39,488 bases of DNA from a bacterium (GTDB lineage Bacteria > Chloroflexota > Dormibacteria > UBA8260 > Bog-877), in the NCBI GenBank assembly GCA_021802115.1, contig JAKABA010000022.1, positions 1 through 39,488 on the forward strand, written 5' to 3'. Below the pieces are notes generated by a model. That model had not been told where the DNA came from. It saw only the letters and a program-made list of their open reading frames with translations, and searched no databases. Both the position numbers and the translations under genes were made by a program. Shown one piece after another: positions 14,938 to 22,910 of this stretch. The number at the start of each line of letters is the position of its first letter. Position 1 is the first letter of the stretch.

Positions 14938-17508
14938 TTGCTTAGTGATCAGATTCGCGCGCAATTTCTCGACTTCTTTCAGCAGCGCGGACATCTGCTG
15001 GTGCCCAGTGCGTCGCTGGTGCCGCGGGACGACCCCAGCCTGCTCCTGGTGTCTGCGGGGATGGTCCCCTTCAAGCCGTACTTCCTGGGGCTGAGGGAAC
15101 CTCCGGAAGAGCGCCTCACGTCATGTCAGAAGTCGTTCCGCACGGTTGACATCGATGAGGTCGGCAGCAGCCCGCGCCACGACACCTTCTTCGAGATGCT
15201 GGGCAACTTCAGCTTCGGCGCCTACTTCAAGGCGGAGGCGATCGCCTACGCCCACCAACTCCTGACCCAGGGGTTCGGACTGGACCCGGATCGCCTCCAC
15301 TACACCGTCCACCCAGAGGACGAGGAGTCCGCCCTGGCGTGGCAGCGGGTGGCCGGGGTCGACGAGCGCCGGATCGTGCGGCTTGAGGACAACTTCTGGC
15401 AGGCGGGTCCCACCGGACCCTGCGGCGTGGACAGTGAGGTCCATTACGACCTGGGCCCTGAGTGGGGCGAGGGTCCCGAGGAGCGGCCCGGCCAGGGGAG
15501 CCGCTTTCTGGAGATCTGGAACCTGGTCTTCATGGACAAGGAGCAGTTCGAGGACGGCACCGTGCAGCCGCTGAGGCGGCCGGGGGTGGACACCGGGATG
15601 GGCCTGGAGCGGATCGCCATGGTGCTGCAGGACAAGCGGTCGATCTTCGAGACGGATCTCTTCCAGCCGATCATCGATGACTTCGCCGCCCGTGCTTGCC
15701 GCTCCTTGAACCCGGCGGAGGCGGTTAGGCACCTGCGGATCCTCGCGGACCACACCCGAGGCGCCTGCTGCCTGATCGCCGATGGGGTCCTCCCCTCCAA
15801 CGAAGGCCGCGGCTACGTCCTCCGCCGGATCCTGCGCCGGGCGCTCGTCAGCGCTCGGAGCCTGGATGTCCGCGGCGGTCTGGAACCTGGGGTGGCGGTC
15901 GTGGCCGATCTGCTGGGCAGCCAGTATCCGAACTTGCGCGAGCAGCTCACCACCATCCGCAGCATCCTGGGACAGGAGCAGGGGCGTTTCGAGGAGGCGG
16001 TCGGACGCGGTCTGGACCGTTTCTACGAGCTCGCGGACGCAGCCCCCACGGGCATCTCCGGAGACGACGCCTTTCGCCTCCACGACACCTTCGGCTTCCC
16101 CATCGAGTTGACCATGGAGCTGGCTGCCGATCGCGGGCTGCGGGTGGACCGGGAGCGCTTCGAGCAGCTCCTCAACGAGCAGCGCCGCCGGGGCCGGGCG
16201 GGCCGCGCGATCGAGGATCTGGGCGTGACGCGGCTGGCGCTCCCGGCCAACCGCTTCGTGGGCTACGAGCTGACCGCGGTGGACACCGAGGTGCTGGCGG
16301 TGGTGCGAGATTCCGAGCTCACCGAGCTCACCGAGCCCGGCATGGTGGGGGAGGTGGTACTCGCCGAGAACCCCTTCTACGCCGAGGGCGGTGGCCAGTT
16401 GGGAGACCGGGGTCGGCTGGTCTGGGCGGGCGGGGCCGCGGAGGTGCTCGACTCCCAGCCCACCGTCGAGGGGCCCGCCGTGCAGCGGTGCCGGCTGATC
16501 TCCGGCCGGCTCGAAGCCGGGCTCACGGTCCGGGCGGAGGTTGACCTCGACCGGCGCCTGGGCTGCGCGAGGCATCACTCGGCCACCCACCTGCTCAACC
16601 AGGCGCTGAGGAGCGTGCTGGGTGCTGGCGTGGTCCAGCGGGGGTCTTTGGTGGGTCCCGACCATGCCACCTTCGACTTCGGCTGGCCACGCCCCATCGC
16701 CCCGGAGGAGCTGGCCGCGGTGGAAGCCCTGATCAACGCCCAGGTTCGGCTGGATCTGCCCCGGAAGGTGGAGCTGTTGACGGTCGATCAGGCTCGATCC
16801 GCCGGGGCGCTGGCACTTCCCGACGAGCTCTATCAGGAAGTGGTGCGGGTGGTCAGCTTCGGCACCTTCTCGAAGGAGCTCTGCGGGGGCACGCATGTGG
16901 AGCGTTCGGGTGAGCTGGGGGCGGTCATGCTCGCCGGATCACGCAGCGTGGGGCAGGGGCTGCGAAGAGTCGAACTGCTGGCCGGTGAGGCTGCCGAGCG
17001 CCACTGGCGGCGGCAGGCCGAGCTGCTCACGGAGACGGGGACGGTGCTGCGGTGCTCGTCCGAACAGCTTCCAGAGCGGGTCAGTTCGCTCAGGGACCGG
17101 GTCCGCGAGTTGGAGAAGGAGGTTCGTCAGCTGCGCCAGCTCGGCCCTGAACGCGCCGGTGGCACGTCCACGACCGAGTCGGTGGCAGGAGTGCCCCTGG
17201 CGGTTCAGGATCTTGAGACCGATCTCGACCGCGCGGAGACGCGGCGGCTGCTGGACCAGACCCTCGCCCTGGCGCCCGAGGGGATGGCGGTGGTCTTGGC
17301 CGGAAGTCAGATGATGGTTACAATCTCCGAGGCGCTGGTCGCCAAGGGCCTCAATGCCGGCGCCATGGCCCAGCAGGTGTGCCGGGATCTGGGCGGCCGG
17401 GGCGGAGGCAACCAGCAGCTTGGACAAGGAGCGGTCCCGCGGGAGGGACATCAGGCCGCGGTTGAGGCTGTGCGCACCGCCTTGAGAGCCGCTCTGGAGG
17501 ACGCTTGA
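14938..17508 (+). CDS. alaS: Alanyl-tRNA synthetase
   Basis: An 856-residue class II synthetase of normal length. The N-terminus matches the family (QIRAQFLDFFQQRGH, then VPSASLVPRDDPSLL and AGMVPFKPYFLG). The aminoacylation domain contains TSCQKSFRTVDID and GVDTGMGLERIA. The editing domain has its zinc ligands in HHSATHLLNQAL and CGGTH. A C-Ala domain with GGRGGGN closes the protein, so editing of mischarged Ser/Gly-tRNA should be intact. The start is TTG 14938 with GGAG ten bases upstream. No other start gives the conserved N-terminus. The stop is one base from the next ATG (17510). Confidence 0.96.
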   Translation: MLSDQIRAQFLDFFQQRGHLLVPSASLVPRDDPSLLLVSAGMVPFKPYFLGLREPPEERLTSCQKSFRTVDIDEVGSSPRHDTFFEMLGNFSFGAYFKAEAIAYAHQLLTQGFGLDPDRLHYTVHPEDEESALAWQRVAGVDERRIVRLEDNFWQAGPTGPCGVDSEVHYDLGPEWGEGPEERPGQGSRFLEIWNLVFMDKEQFEDGTVQPLRRPGVDTGMGLERIAMVLQDKRSIFETDLFQPIIDDFAARACRSLNPAEAVRHLRILADHTRGACCLIADGVLPSNEGRGYVLRRILRRALVSARSLDVRGGLEPGVAVVADLLGSQYPNLREQLTTIRSILGQEQGRFEEAVGRGLDRFYELADAAPTGISGDDAFRLHDTFGFPIELTMELAADRGLRVDRERFEQLLNEQRRRGRAGRAIEDLGVTRLALPANRFVGYELTAVDTEVLAVVRDSELTELTEPGMVGEVVLAENPFYAEGGGQLGDRGRLVWAGGAAEVLDSQPTVEGPAVQRCRLISGRLEAGLTVRAEVDLDRRLGCARHHSATHLLNQALRSVLGAGVVQRGSLVGPDHATFDFGWPRPIAPEELAAVEALINAQVRLDLPRKVELLTVDQARSAGALALPDELYQEVVRVVSFGTFSKELCGGTHVERSGELGAVMLAGSRSVGQGLRRVELLAGEAAERHWRRQAELLTETGTVLRCSSEQLPERVSSLRDRVRELEKEVRQLRQLGPERAGGTSTTESVAGVPLAVQDLETDLDRAETRRLLDQTLALAPEGMAVVLAGSQMMVTISEALVAKGLNAGAMAQQVCRDLGGRGGGNQQLGQGAVPREGHQAAVEAVRTALRAALEDA

Positions 17509-17509
17509 G

Positions 17510-18775
17510 ATGGCACCACCGCCGGACACGGCTCGTCGCGAGCCGCGGTTTCACGTGACCGCGCTCGACATCGGGACCCAGGTGATCAAGGCGCTGGTGG
17601 TCAAGAAGGAGGCCGGAGAGGCGATCGTGCTCGGCGTGGGCCGGGCCGAGCAGGGCCCCGGCAACCTGGACCCCGCGGTCCCCCCGGACTTGGAGGCGGT
17701 GGTCGAGGGCTGCCACACCGCCCTGGAGGCTGCGGAGGACATGGCGGAGGTGATCCCCACCCGGCTGGTGGTCGGGATCGGGGGCACCAGGGTGCGGGTG
17801 GTCAGCACCAACGCGGCCAAGGTGCGCGGCCGCAGTCACGACCGCATCTCCAAGCGCGAGCTGGAGGATCAGGTGGAGTCAATTCAGCGCCGCGCGCTCC
17901 GAGATGCGCAGGCGCGCCTGCAGGAGGAGGCCGGCTACCGCGGCGAGCAGCTCCGCCTGGTCCACTCTTCGATCACGGCTGCCAAGGTCGACGGCCAGCC
18001 GGTACTGGACCCCCTGCGCTACCAGGGGCAGAAGCTGGAGCTCACCGTCTTCAACACCTTCACGAGTGAGGAGCACCTGGCTGCGGTCGAGGAGATCGCT
18101 CAGGCGCTGGACCTGGAGCTGCTGGAGACGGTGGCCGAGCCCTACGCGGTGGCGCGGCTGGCCGCGACGCCGGAAGTGCTGGAGCGGGGCGGAATCTTCA
18201 TCGACATCGGCGCCCGCACCACCACCGTCACCATGGTGCGCGGCGGCGTGCTGGAGTCGGCCCGCATGTTCGAGCTCGGGGGTCGGGCGTTCACCCGCAA
18301 GCTGGCCCATGACCTGAACCTATCGCTACCGATGGCGGAGTCCCTCAAGGTCCGTCACTCGGCGGGCCTGGTCAGTGGGGACGAGCAGGCCAGGGTCCGC
18401 CGCGCCATGGGCGAGTCCGCGGAGGTGTTGGCCCAGGGGGTTGCCCTGGTGCTCCATGAGCTGGCGCTGGCCCAGCCCCTGCCAGCTCAGGTCTGGCTAT
18501 GCGGGGGCGGGTCCCTGCTGCCGGAGATCCTGGAGCAGCTCTCGGTGCTGCGCTGGACCGACTATCTGCCTTTTCTGCAGCAGCCCCGCTTCCTGCGGCT
18601 GTTGCCGGAACAGCTTCCCGCGGTGCACGACACCACCGGCCTGCTCACCTCGGCCGCGGACATCACCCCGATGGGGCTCGCCTATCAGGCGGCGGCGGAG
18701 ATCGAGGCCCCGCCGCCCGCGGGGCCGACGTGGGAGGAGATGCTGCAGCGGGTGACCGGGCTCATCCGCCGTTGA
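17510..18775 (+). CDS. FtsA/PilM-like actin-fold ATPase
   Basis: A 421-residue protein with the actin/Hsp70 nucleotide-binding signature of the FtsA/PilM/MreB superfamily: phosphate-1 loop ALDIGTQVIKALVV (18-31), phosphate-2 loop FIDIGARTTTVTMV, and adenosine motif VWLCGGGSLLPEI. An SHS2-like insertion (VVGIGGTRVRVV, SKRELED) fits FtsA/PilM rather than DnaK. FtsA tethers FtsZ to the membrane through a C-terminal amphipathic helix, and PilM organises type IV pilus inner-membrane proteins. The last residues (WEEMLQRVTGLIRR) could be such a membrane helix. No ftsZ or pilNOQ genes are adjacent. The next gene encodes a large single-pass membrane protein, a possible partner. It starts one base after the alaS stop. 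Confidence 0.8.
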   Translation: MAPPPDTARREPRFHVTALDIGTQVIKALVVKKEAGEAIVLGVGRAEQGPGNLDPAVPPDLEAVVEGCHTALEAAEDMAEVIPTRLVVGIGGTRVRVVSTNAAKVRGRSHDRISKRELEDQVESIQRRALRDAQARLQEEAGYRGEQLRLVHSSITAAKVDGQPVLDPLRYQGQKLELTVFNTFTSEEHLAAVEEIAQALDLELLETVAEPYAVARLAATPEVLERGGIFIDIGARTTTVTMVRGGVLESARMFELGGRAFTRKLAHDLNLSLPMAESLKVRHSAGLVSGDEQARVRRAMGESAEVLAQGVALVLHELALAQPLPAQVWLCGGGSLLPEILEQLSVLRWTDYLPFLQQPRFLRLLPEQLPAVHDTTGLLTSAADITPMGLAYQAAAEIEAPPPAGPTWEEMLQRVTGLIRR

Positions 18776-18801
18776 CTCCCTGCCCGTGCGATCATGAGTA
18801 A

Positions 18802-18844
18802 CCGCAGCTGCGGCGTCAGCGTTTCCGGTTCTGACCCGCGGGTC
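18802..18844 (+). promoter_or_regulatory. Two perfect 12-base palindromes in the gap before the baseplate-J-like gene
   Basis: CCGCAGCTGCGG (18802-18813) and GACCCGCGGGTC (18833-18844) both lie in the 77-base gap between the FtsA-like gene and ATG 18853. The second ends 8 bases before the start codon and would cover the ribosome-binding region. They could be operator half-sites, mRNA hairpins or a terminator for the upstream gene. No T-run is present. Confidence 0.35.
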
Positions 18845-18852
18845 TGATCAAG

Positions 18853-20625
18853 ATGTCGAAGCTACTCTACGTCGAGCCCACCGACGAGATCACGGATCTC
18901 GTCGACAGGATCCGCCGAGCCGAAGGGGAGCGGGACCTGGTCTTCGTCGTGCCTCCGGATGGCCGGGTGCTGCGGTCGGGGTTGGACCTGCAGCTGCTGA
19001 TGCAGTACGCCAAGGGCTTCCAGAAGCGGGTCAGCGTGGTCAGCTCCGATCCCCAGATCCAGGCGCTGGCGATGCGAACCGGCTTTCCCACCTTCGCCTC
19101 GATCGCGCAGATGGAGCAGAACGCGCCGTTGCATTCGGTGGTTGGGGGCACCTCCGCCGGGGCTGCGGCTGTGGGGACAGCCGTGGCCCTGACCGGGAAG
19201 GGTGCGGCCACGGTTGTGGAGTCGCCGCCCGCCCCCCCGGAGGAACGCGCCGTGGCGCGTCGCAGCCCCGCCACCATGGCGGTGTCCCCGAGCGGTGGAG
19301 GAGCGTCCCGGCACTGGTGGCAATCCCCCACAACCCGGCGCTGGACGATCGGGACGGGCGTCGCGATCTTCGTGGTGGGGGTGCTGGCGATCCTGCTATT
19401 GCTGCCCACCGCCACCATTGACGTGGGGGTCCAGTCCCACAAGCTCAGTGATGCGGTGACGATCCAGGGCAACGTCAGCGGCGGGTCGGGCAGCGTGCTC
19501 GACGTGATCCCGGTGCAGGCCCTGTTGACCCCCACCGAGACCCAGACCTTCACCGTGAGCCCCAGCGGGACCCAGGTCCTACCACCGACCCCGGCCACCG
19601 GCAACCTCTACCTCTGCTACCAGTACACCGGTCCGGGCAACTACAACGGGGCGGCCACGCTCACCTTCACCGGGGCCGTGACGCCGGAGTTCTCAGACCA
19701 GAGTGGCAGCGGCAATCTGGGGTTCACCACCACCAGCGCCGGCCAGAGTGGCTCCTATACCCTGCAGTCCTGCAACCAGGGCCAGGGGCAGGGCCAGGCG
19801 TCGGCATCGACCTCCTCGCCGGCGCTGCCGGTGCAGGCCGACTCCAATAGCCTGGGAGCCCAGGGAAACGTGGGGGCCAACCAGCAGTGGGGGTGGTCGA
19901 GCAGCAATATCCAGTCCAGCGCCTGCGTCAGTCCGGCGGGCGCCAACGACTGCCTCCTCACCGGCTTCGTCAACCTCTCGCTGGCCAACCCGGCGCCAAT
20001 GACCGGGGGCAAGAACTCGACCACCGAGGCGGTCTTCACCAGCTCCGACATCTCTTCCGCCCAGACCCAGGAGCAGCAGCTGGCGGCGCAGCTGACCGCC
20101 AAGGTCGAGCGCGACCTCAAGAGTCTGGCCGGGCCCTCGAACGTGATTGCGCAGGACTCGTCCGGCAATGGGGTGCAGCTGACGGTGAAGGATCCGACCC
20201 TGCCGACGGTGGGGCAGACCGGCCAGAAGGAGACCCTGACCGTGGCGGTGAGCGCGGCCGCAACCGCCTACAGCCCCGCCGCCGCCCGGTCGGCGGTGCT
20301 GGCGGATCTGAAGTCCAAGGTGCCGGCCGACGGCGAGCTGCTCCCCGGCTACAAGCTGGGCCAGATCCAGGTGGCCTCAGCCGGCCCCGGCGGCAACCTG
20401 ACCTTGACCGCCAGCGCGGTCGGTTACTGGGCTCCCAAGGTGAACCTGGCCCCCTTCAGCAGCCGGGTGACGTTCATGAATCCCGGCGCGGCGCGCAGCT
20501 ACCTGCTCTCGCAGCTGCCCGGGGCCAGCACCGTCGCGATCCACCAGACACCCTTCAGCCTCCCCTGGCTGCCGCTGCTGTCGAGCCGCATCCACCTGGT
20601 CCGCCAGGCGGTGACCGGCGGTTAG
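18853..20625 (+). CDS. Single-pass membrane protein with baseplate-J/gp47-like region
   Basis: A 590-residue protein in three parts. Residues 1-90 form a cytoplasmic alpha/beta domain (LLYVEPTDEITDLVDRIRRA, LVFVVPPDGRVL, RVSVVSSDPQIQALAMRTGF, FASIAQME) that I recognise as the N-terminal module of proteins annotated baseplate J/gp47 family in high-GC bacteria. Residues about 91-163 are a Pro/Ala/Gly-rich linker, and 166-184 a transmembrane helix. The extracytoplasmic part is Ser/Thr/Gly-rich with a short Gln-Gly run (GQGQGQGQ) and ends in a baseplate-J-like segment (TLTVAVSAAATAYSPAAARS). Despite the name it need not be phage-related, and its role is unknown. It follows the FtsA-like ATPase and precedes ruvX, an unusual place. 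ATG 18853 fits the family start. Its ribosome binding site is weak. Confidence 0.7.
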   Translation: MSKLLYVEPTDEITDLVDRIRRAEGERDLVFVVPPDGRVLRSGLDLQLLMQYAKGFQKRVSVVSSDPQIQALAMRTGFPTFASIAQMEQNAPLHSVVGGTSAGAAAVGTAVALTGKGAATVVESPPAPPEERAVARRSPATMAVSPSGGGASRHWWQSPTTRRWTIGTGVAIFVVGVLAILLLLPTATIDVGVQSHKLSDAVTIQGNVSGGSGSVLDVIPVQALLTPTETQTFTVSPSGTQVLPPTPATGNLYLCYQYTGPGNYNGAATLTFTGAVTPEFSDQSGSGNLGFTTTSAGQSGSYTLQSCNQGQGQGQASASTSSPALPVQADSNSLGAQGNVGANQQWGWSSSNIQSSACVSPAGANDCLLTGFVNLSLANPAPMTGGKNSTTEAVFTSSDISSAQTQEQQLAAQLTAKVERDLKSLAGPSNVIAQDSSGNGVQLTVKDPTLPTVGQTGQKETLTVAVSAAATAYSPAAARSAVLADLKSKVPADGELLPGYKLGQIQVASAGPGGNLTLTASAVGYWAPKVNLAPFSSRVTFMNPGAARSYLLSQLPGASTVAIHQTPFSLPWLPLLSSRIHLVRQAVTGG

Positions 20626-20674
20626 CTCGCTGGTCGGTCTTCCCGGCTGGCCGGCGACCGGTCGGATCCTGGCC

Positions 20675-21082
20675 GTGGATCCCGGGCGGGTTAGGGTCGG
20701 GCTCGCTCTGAGCGACGAGTCCCGGACGATCGCCCAACCTCACCTCACGGTGGCGGCAGTCAAGGAGGATGCGCTGCTGGCCGCGATCGGTCGGGTGGTG
20801 CAGGAGCAGGAGGTGGTCGGGATAGTCGTCGGGCTGCCGCTTAGGATGAGTGGGGAGGCCGGGCCAGAGGCCGAATCAGCCCGGGGGCTCGGACTGAGGA
20901 TCGCTGCGGAGACTGGGATCGTGGTCGGATTCTGTGACGAGCGCCTGACCACCCGGCAGGCGGAGAAGGAGATGTTGGGTCAGGGGGCGAGGCGCCGGCT
21001 CCGCCGGGACGCCGGCGATCGGGTGGCGGCGGCGCTGCTGCTCCAGGGGGTGCTGGCGGGGAGCCGGGTGCGGGAGTGGTGA
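20675..21082 (+). CDS. ruvX: RuvX/YqgF-type putative pre-16S rRNA nuclease
   Basis: RNase H-fold protein of the YqgF/RuvX family, implicated in 16S rRNA 5'-end maturation and formerly proposed as a Holliday-junction resolvase. Visible motifs are DPGRVRVGLALSD (catalytic Asp), IVVGLPLRMSGEAG, FCDERLTT with the conserved DER, and GDRVAAALLLQ. The start is uncertain: GTG 20675 is the only standard start after the in-frame TGA at 20612, but it removes most of the first beta strand (RILAV) normally present before the catalytic Asp. Initiation at CTG 20669 or CTG 20630 would restore it. It lies directly before mltG, overlapping it by seven bases. Confidence 0.85.
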   Translation: MDPGRVRVGLALSDESRTIAQPHLTVAAVKEDALLAAIGRVVQEQEVVGIVVGLPLRMSGEAGPEAESARGLGLRIAAETGIVVGFCDERLTTRQAEKEMLGQGARRRLRRDAGDRVAAALLLQGVLAGSRVREW

Positions 21083-22101
21083 GGAGGCACCCGTGGCGCA
21101 CCGCCCTGGTGGCGTTGCTGGTGGTGCTGGTGGTGGGCGGCGGGGTGAGCGCGCTGTTGGTGCGCCGGGCCCTTGACCCCGTCCAGCAGGACCCCCGGCA
21201 GCAGGTGGTGGTGACGGTGACCAGGGGAGAGAGCCTGGGTCAGCTGGTCGGCACCCTGGGGAGGGACCATCTGGTCCGCTCAGAGCTGGTCTTCGCAGTG
21301 TACGCCCGGGTGAAGGGGCTGGCCGGGCGGCTGCATCCGGGCAAATTCGTGCTCGATCGCGGCATGGGGGCGGCCGAGCTGGTGGCGGTGCTGGAGGGCC
21401 CGCCATCCGTCCTGCCTCTGAGGGTCACCGTGCCCGATGGGTTGACCGCCCGCCAGGAGGGCGCGCGGCTCCAGGCGGATGGCCTGTTCTCGAGCGCCAG
21501 CTACATGCAGCAGATAGATGGCGGCCACTTTGCGGGGATTGCGCAGCTGCCCGGGGCACCCCCGGGGGCGAGCTGGGAGGGGATGGCCTACGGGGACACC
21601 TTCATGGTCGATCCCCATATCACCGCCCACGAGTTCCTCAAGCTGCAGCTGGAGGACTTCGACCGGCGCGTCCGCCGAGCGATCCTGGCCGGCAGTGCCA
21701 AGGTCGGGCTGACCCCGTACCAGGTGTTGGTGCTGGCGTCGGTGGTGGAGGCGGAGGCGGTGACCCGCAAGGACCGAGCCCTGGTGGCGGGTGTCTTCTT
21801 CAACCGTCTCCACCGGGGAATGCCCCTGCAGAGCGATGTCACGGTGATCTATGCGATGGCGCGGGCGGGCGCCAGCCAGCAGCCCTTCAGCACCTCCTTT
21901 CCCTCTCCGTACAACACTTACCTCCATACCGGGTTGCCCCCAGGCCCGATCGACAGCCCGGGCGCGGCGGCGATCGCCGCCGTCCTGCACCCCACCCCCA
22001 CCGCCTACCTGTACTTCGTCTCGCTGCGGAACGGCAGGATGCTCTTCGCGGTGACCGCGGCTCAGCACGAGCAGCAGGTTCAGCAGGCGGGGCTCGGTTG
22101 A
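21076..22101 (+). CDS. mltG: Endolytic murein transglycosylase MltG
   Basis: MltG cuts nascent peptidoglycan glycan strands at the outer face of the cytoplasmic membrane and sets their length. The 341-residue protein has an N-terminal transmembrane helix (about residues 9-28), a LysM-like subdomain (GESLGQLVGTL) and the YceG catalytic domain with ASVVEAEA, in which Glu225 is the expected catalytic residue. QSDVTVIYA and SPYNTYLHTGLPPGPIDSPG follow, both highly characteristic. GTG 21076 overlaps the ruvX stop. GTG 21079 is an equal alternative. The ruvX-mltG order is conserved in many bacteria. Confidence 0.94.
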   Translation: MVRRHPWRTALVALLVVLVVGGGVSALLVRRALDPVQQDPRQQVVVTVTRGESLGQLVGTLGRDHLVRSELVFAVYARVKGLAGRLHPGKFVLDRGMGAAELVAVLEGPPSVLPLRVTVPDGLTARQEGARLQADGLFSSASYMQQIDGGHFAGIAQLPGAPPGASWEGMAYGDTFMVDPHITAHEFLKLQLEDFDRRVRRAILAGSAKVGLTPYQVLVLASVVEAEAVTRKDRALVAGVFFNRLHRGMPLQSDVTVIYAMARAGASQQPFSTSFPSPYNTYLHTGLPPGPIDSPGAAAIAAVLHPTPTAYLYFVSLRNGRMLFAVTAAQHEQQVQQAGLG

Positions 22102-22135
22102 GGGCCACCGGCCCGCTGCGTCAAGGAGGGCTGGG

Positions 22136-22801
22136 GTGAGGCTGCTGGAGGCTGCGGTCTGGGGCGTGGCCGGAGCCGGAGGCGGCTACCTGGTGGGGCT
22201 GCTGTGCCTGTACCTGGAGGGCGGGATCGGGGAGATGGAGGAGTGGGAGCGCTCCGGCAGGAGCTGGATCGAGAGCTACCTGCTGCCCGGGCTCGGGCTG
22301 GTCGGCTTCTTCATGTTCTTCGCCAAGGAGGGACCCTCAGTCGCGCTGCTGGTCCACAGCCTGTGGATCCTGGTCCTGATCCAGATCCTCGCGTTCGACC
22401 TCAAGCATCGTCTGATCCTGGATGTGATCACCCTGCCGGCGATGGCCGTGGGGGTGGCGCTCAGCCTGGTCAGCCCGGACCTCAGTCCCCTTCGGTCCCT
22501 GTTCGGGATTGCGGTCGGGGGGCTGGCGCTGCTGCCCTTTGCGGTGATCAGCTCGCTGTTCCACCACGGCGAGGGCTTCGGCTGGGGGGACCTGAAATTG
22601 GGCATGGTGATCGGGGCGATCACCGGGATGAGCCTGAGCTACGGATCCCTCTACACGCTCTGGGCGCTGATCGCGGGCACCCTGATCGGTGGCGTGGTGA
22701 CCGTGCTGCTCCTGGTCACGCGCCGGCTCAGCTTTCGTGACGCGGTGCCGTACGGACCATTCCTGGTGGTCGGCTGCGGGGTGATCCTCTACTTCATGTG
22801 A
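22136..22801 (+). CDS. Prepilin-peptidase-like (A24) membrane protease
   Basis: A 221-residue polytopic membrane protein with six or seven hydrophobic segments. The two Asp motifs of A24 aspartic proteases are present: FDLKHRLILD in the first cytoplasmic loop and GFGWGDLKLG, matching the GxGxxD motif of type IV prepilin peptidases. The N-terminal Cys-rich methyltransferase domain of full PilD enzymes is missing, so it would cleave but not methylate. GTG 22136 is preceded by AAGGAGG at good spacing. No prepilin gene is in the window. The FtsA/PilM-like gene at 17510 is the only possible pilus-related neighbour. Its substrate is unknown. Confidence 0.85.
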   Translation: MRLLEAAVWGVAGAGGGYLVGLLCLYLEGGIGEMEEWERSGRSWIESYLLPGLGLVGFFMFFAKEGPSVALLVHSLWILVLIQILAFDLKHRLILDVITLPAMAVGVALSLVSPDLSPLRSLFGIAVGGLALLPFAVISSLFHHGEGFGWGDLKLGMVIGAITGMSLSYGSLYTLWALIAGTLIGGVVTVLLLVTRRLSFRDAVPYGPFLVVGCGVILYFM

Positions 22802-22910
22802 GGCGCACAGAGCCGTCGCTCGTGGGCATCTGTCCGGTCGTGGGCGGCCCCGAGAGCTGTCCTTCGACGCTGCTCGGGAACAGGCCAGGGCCCCCTGCTC
22901 CGGGTACTGA

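Noticed and set aside
15121..16896. 591-codon open frame on the minus strand opposite alaS
   Set aside because: It lies wholly antisense to an unmistakable AlaRS. Long antisense frames are expected in very high-GC coding DNA, and its product has no recognisable family.
19781..19800. Gln-Gly codon repeat as a tandem-repeat or CRISPR-like array
   Set aside because: It is a short in-frame low-complexity run within a coding region. No spaced repeats were seen anywhere in the window.
18853..20625. A prophage or contractile-injection-system baseplate gene
   Set aside because: The protein has a transmembrane helix and no neighbouring tail, sheath or spike genes, so the baseplate-J resemblance does not imply a phage tail here.
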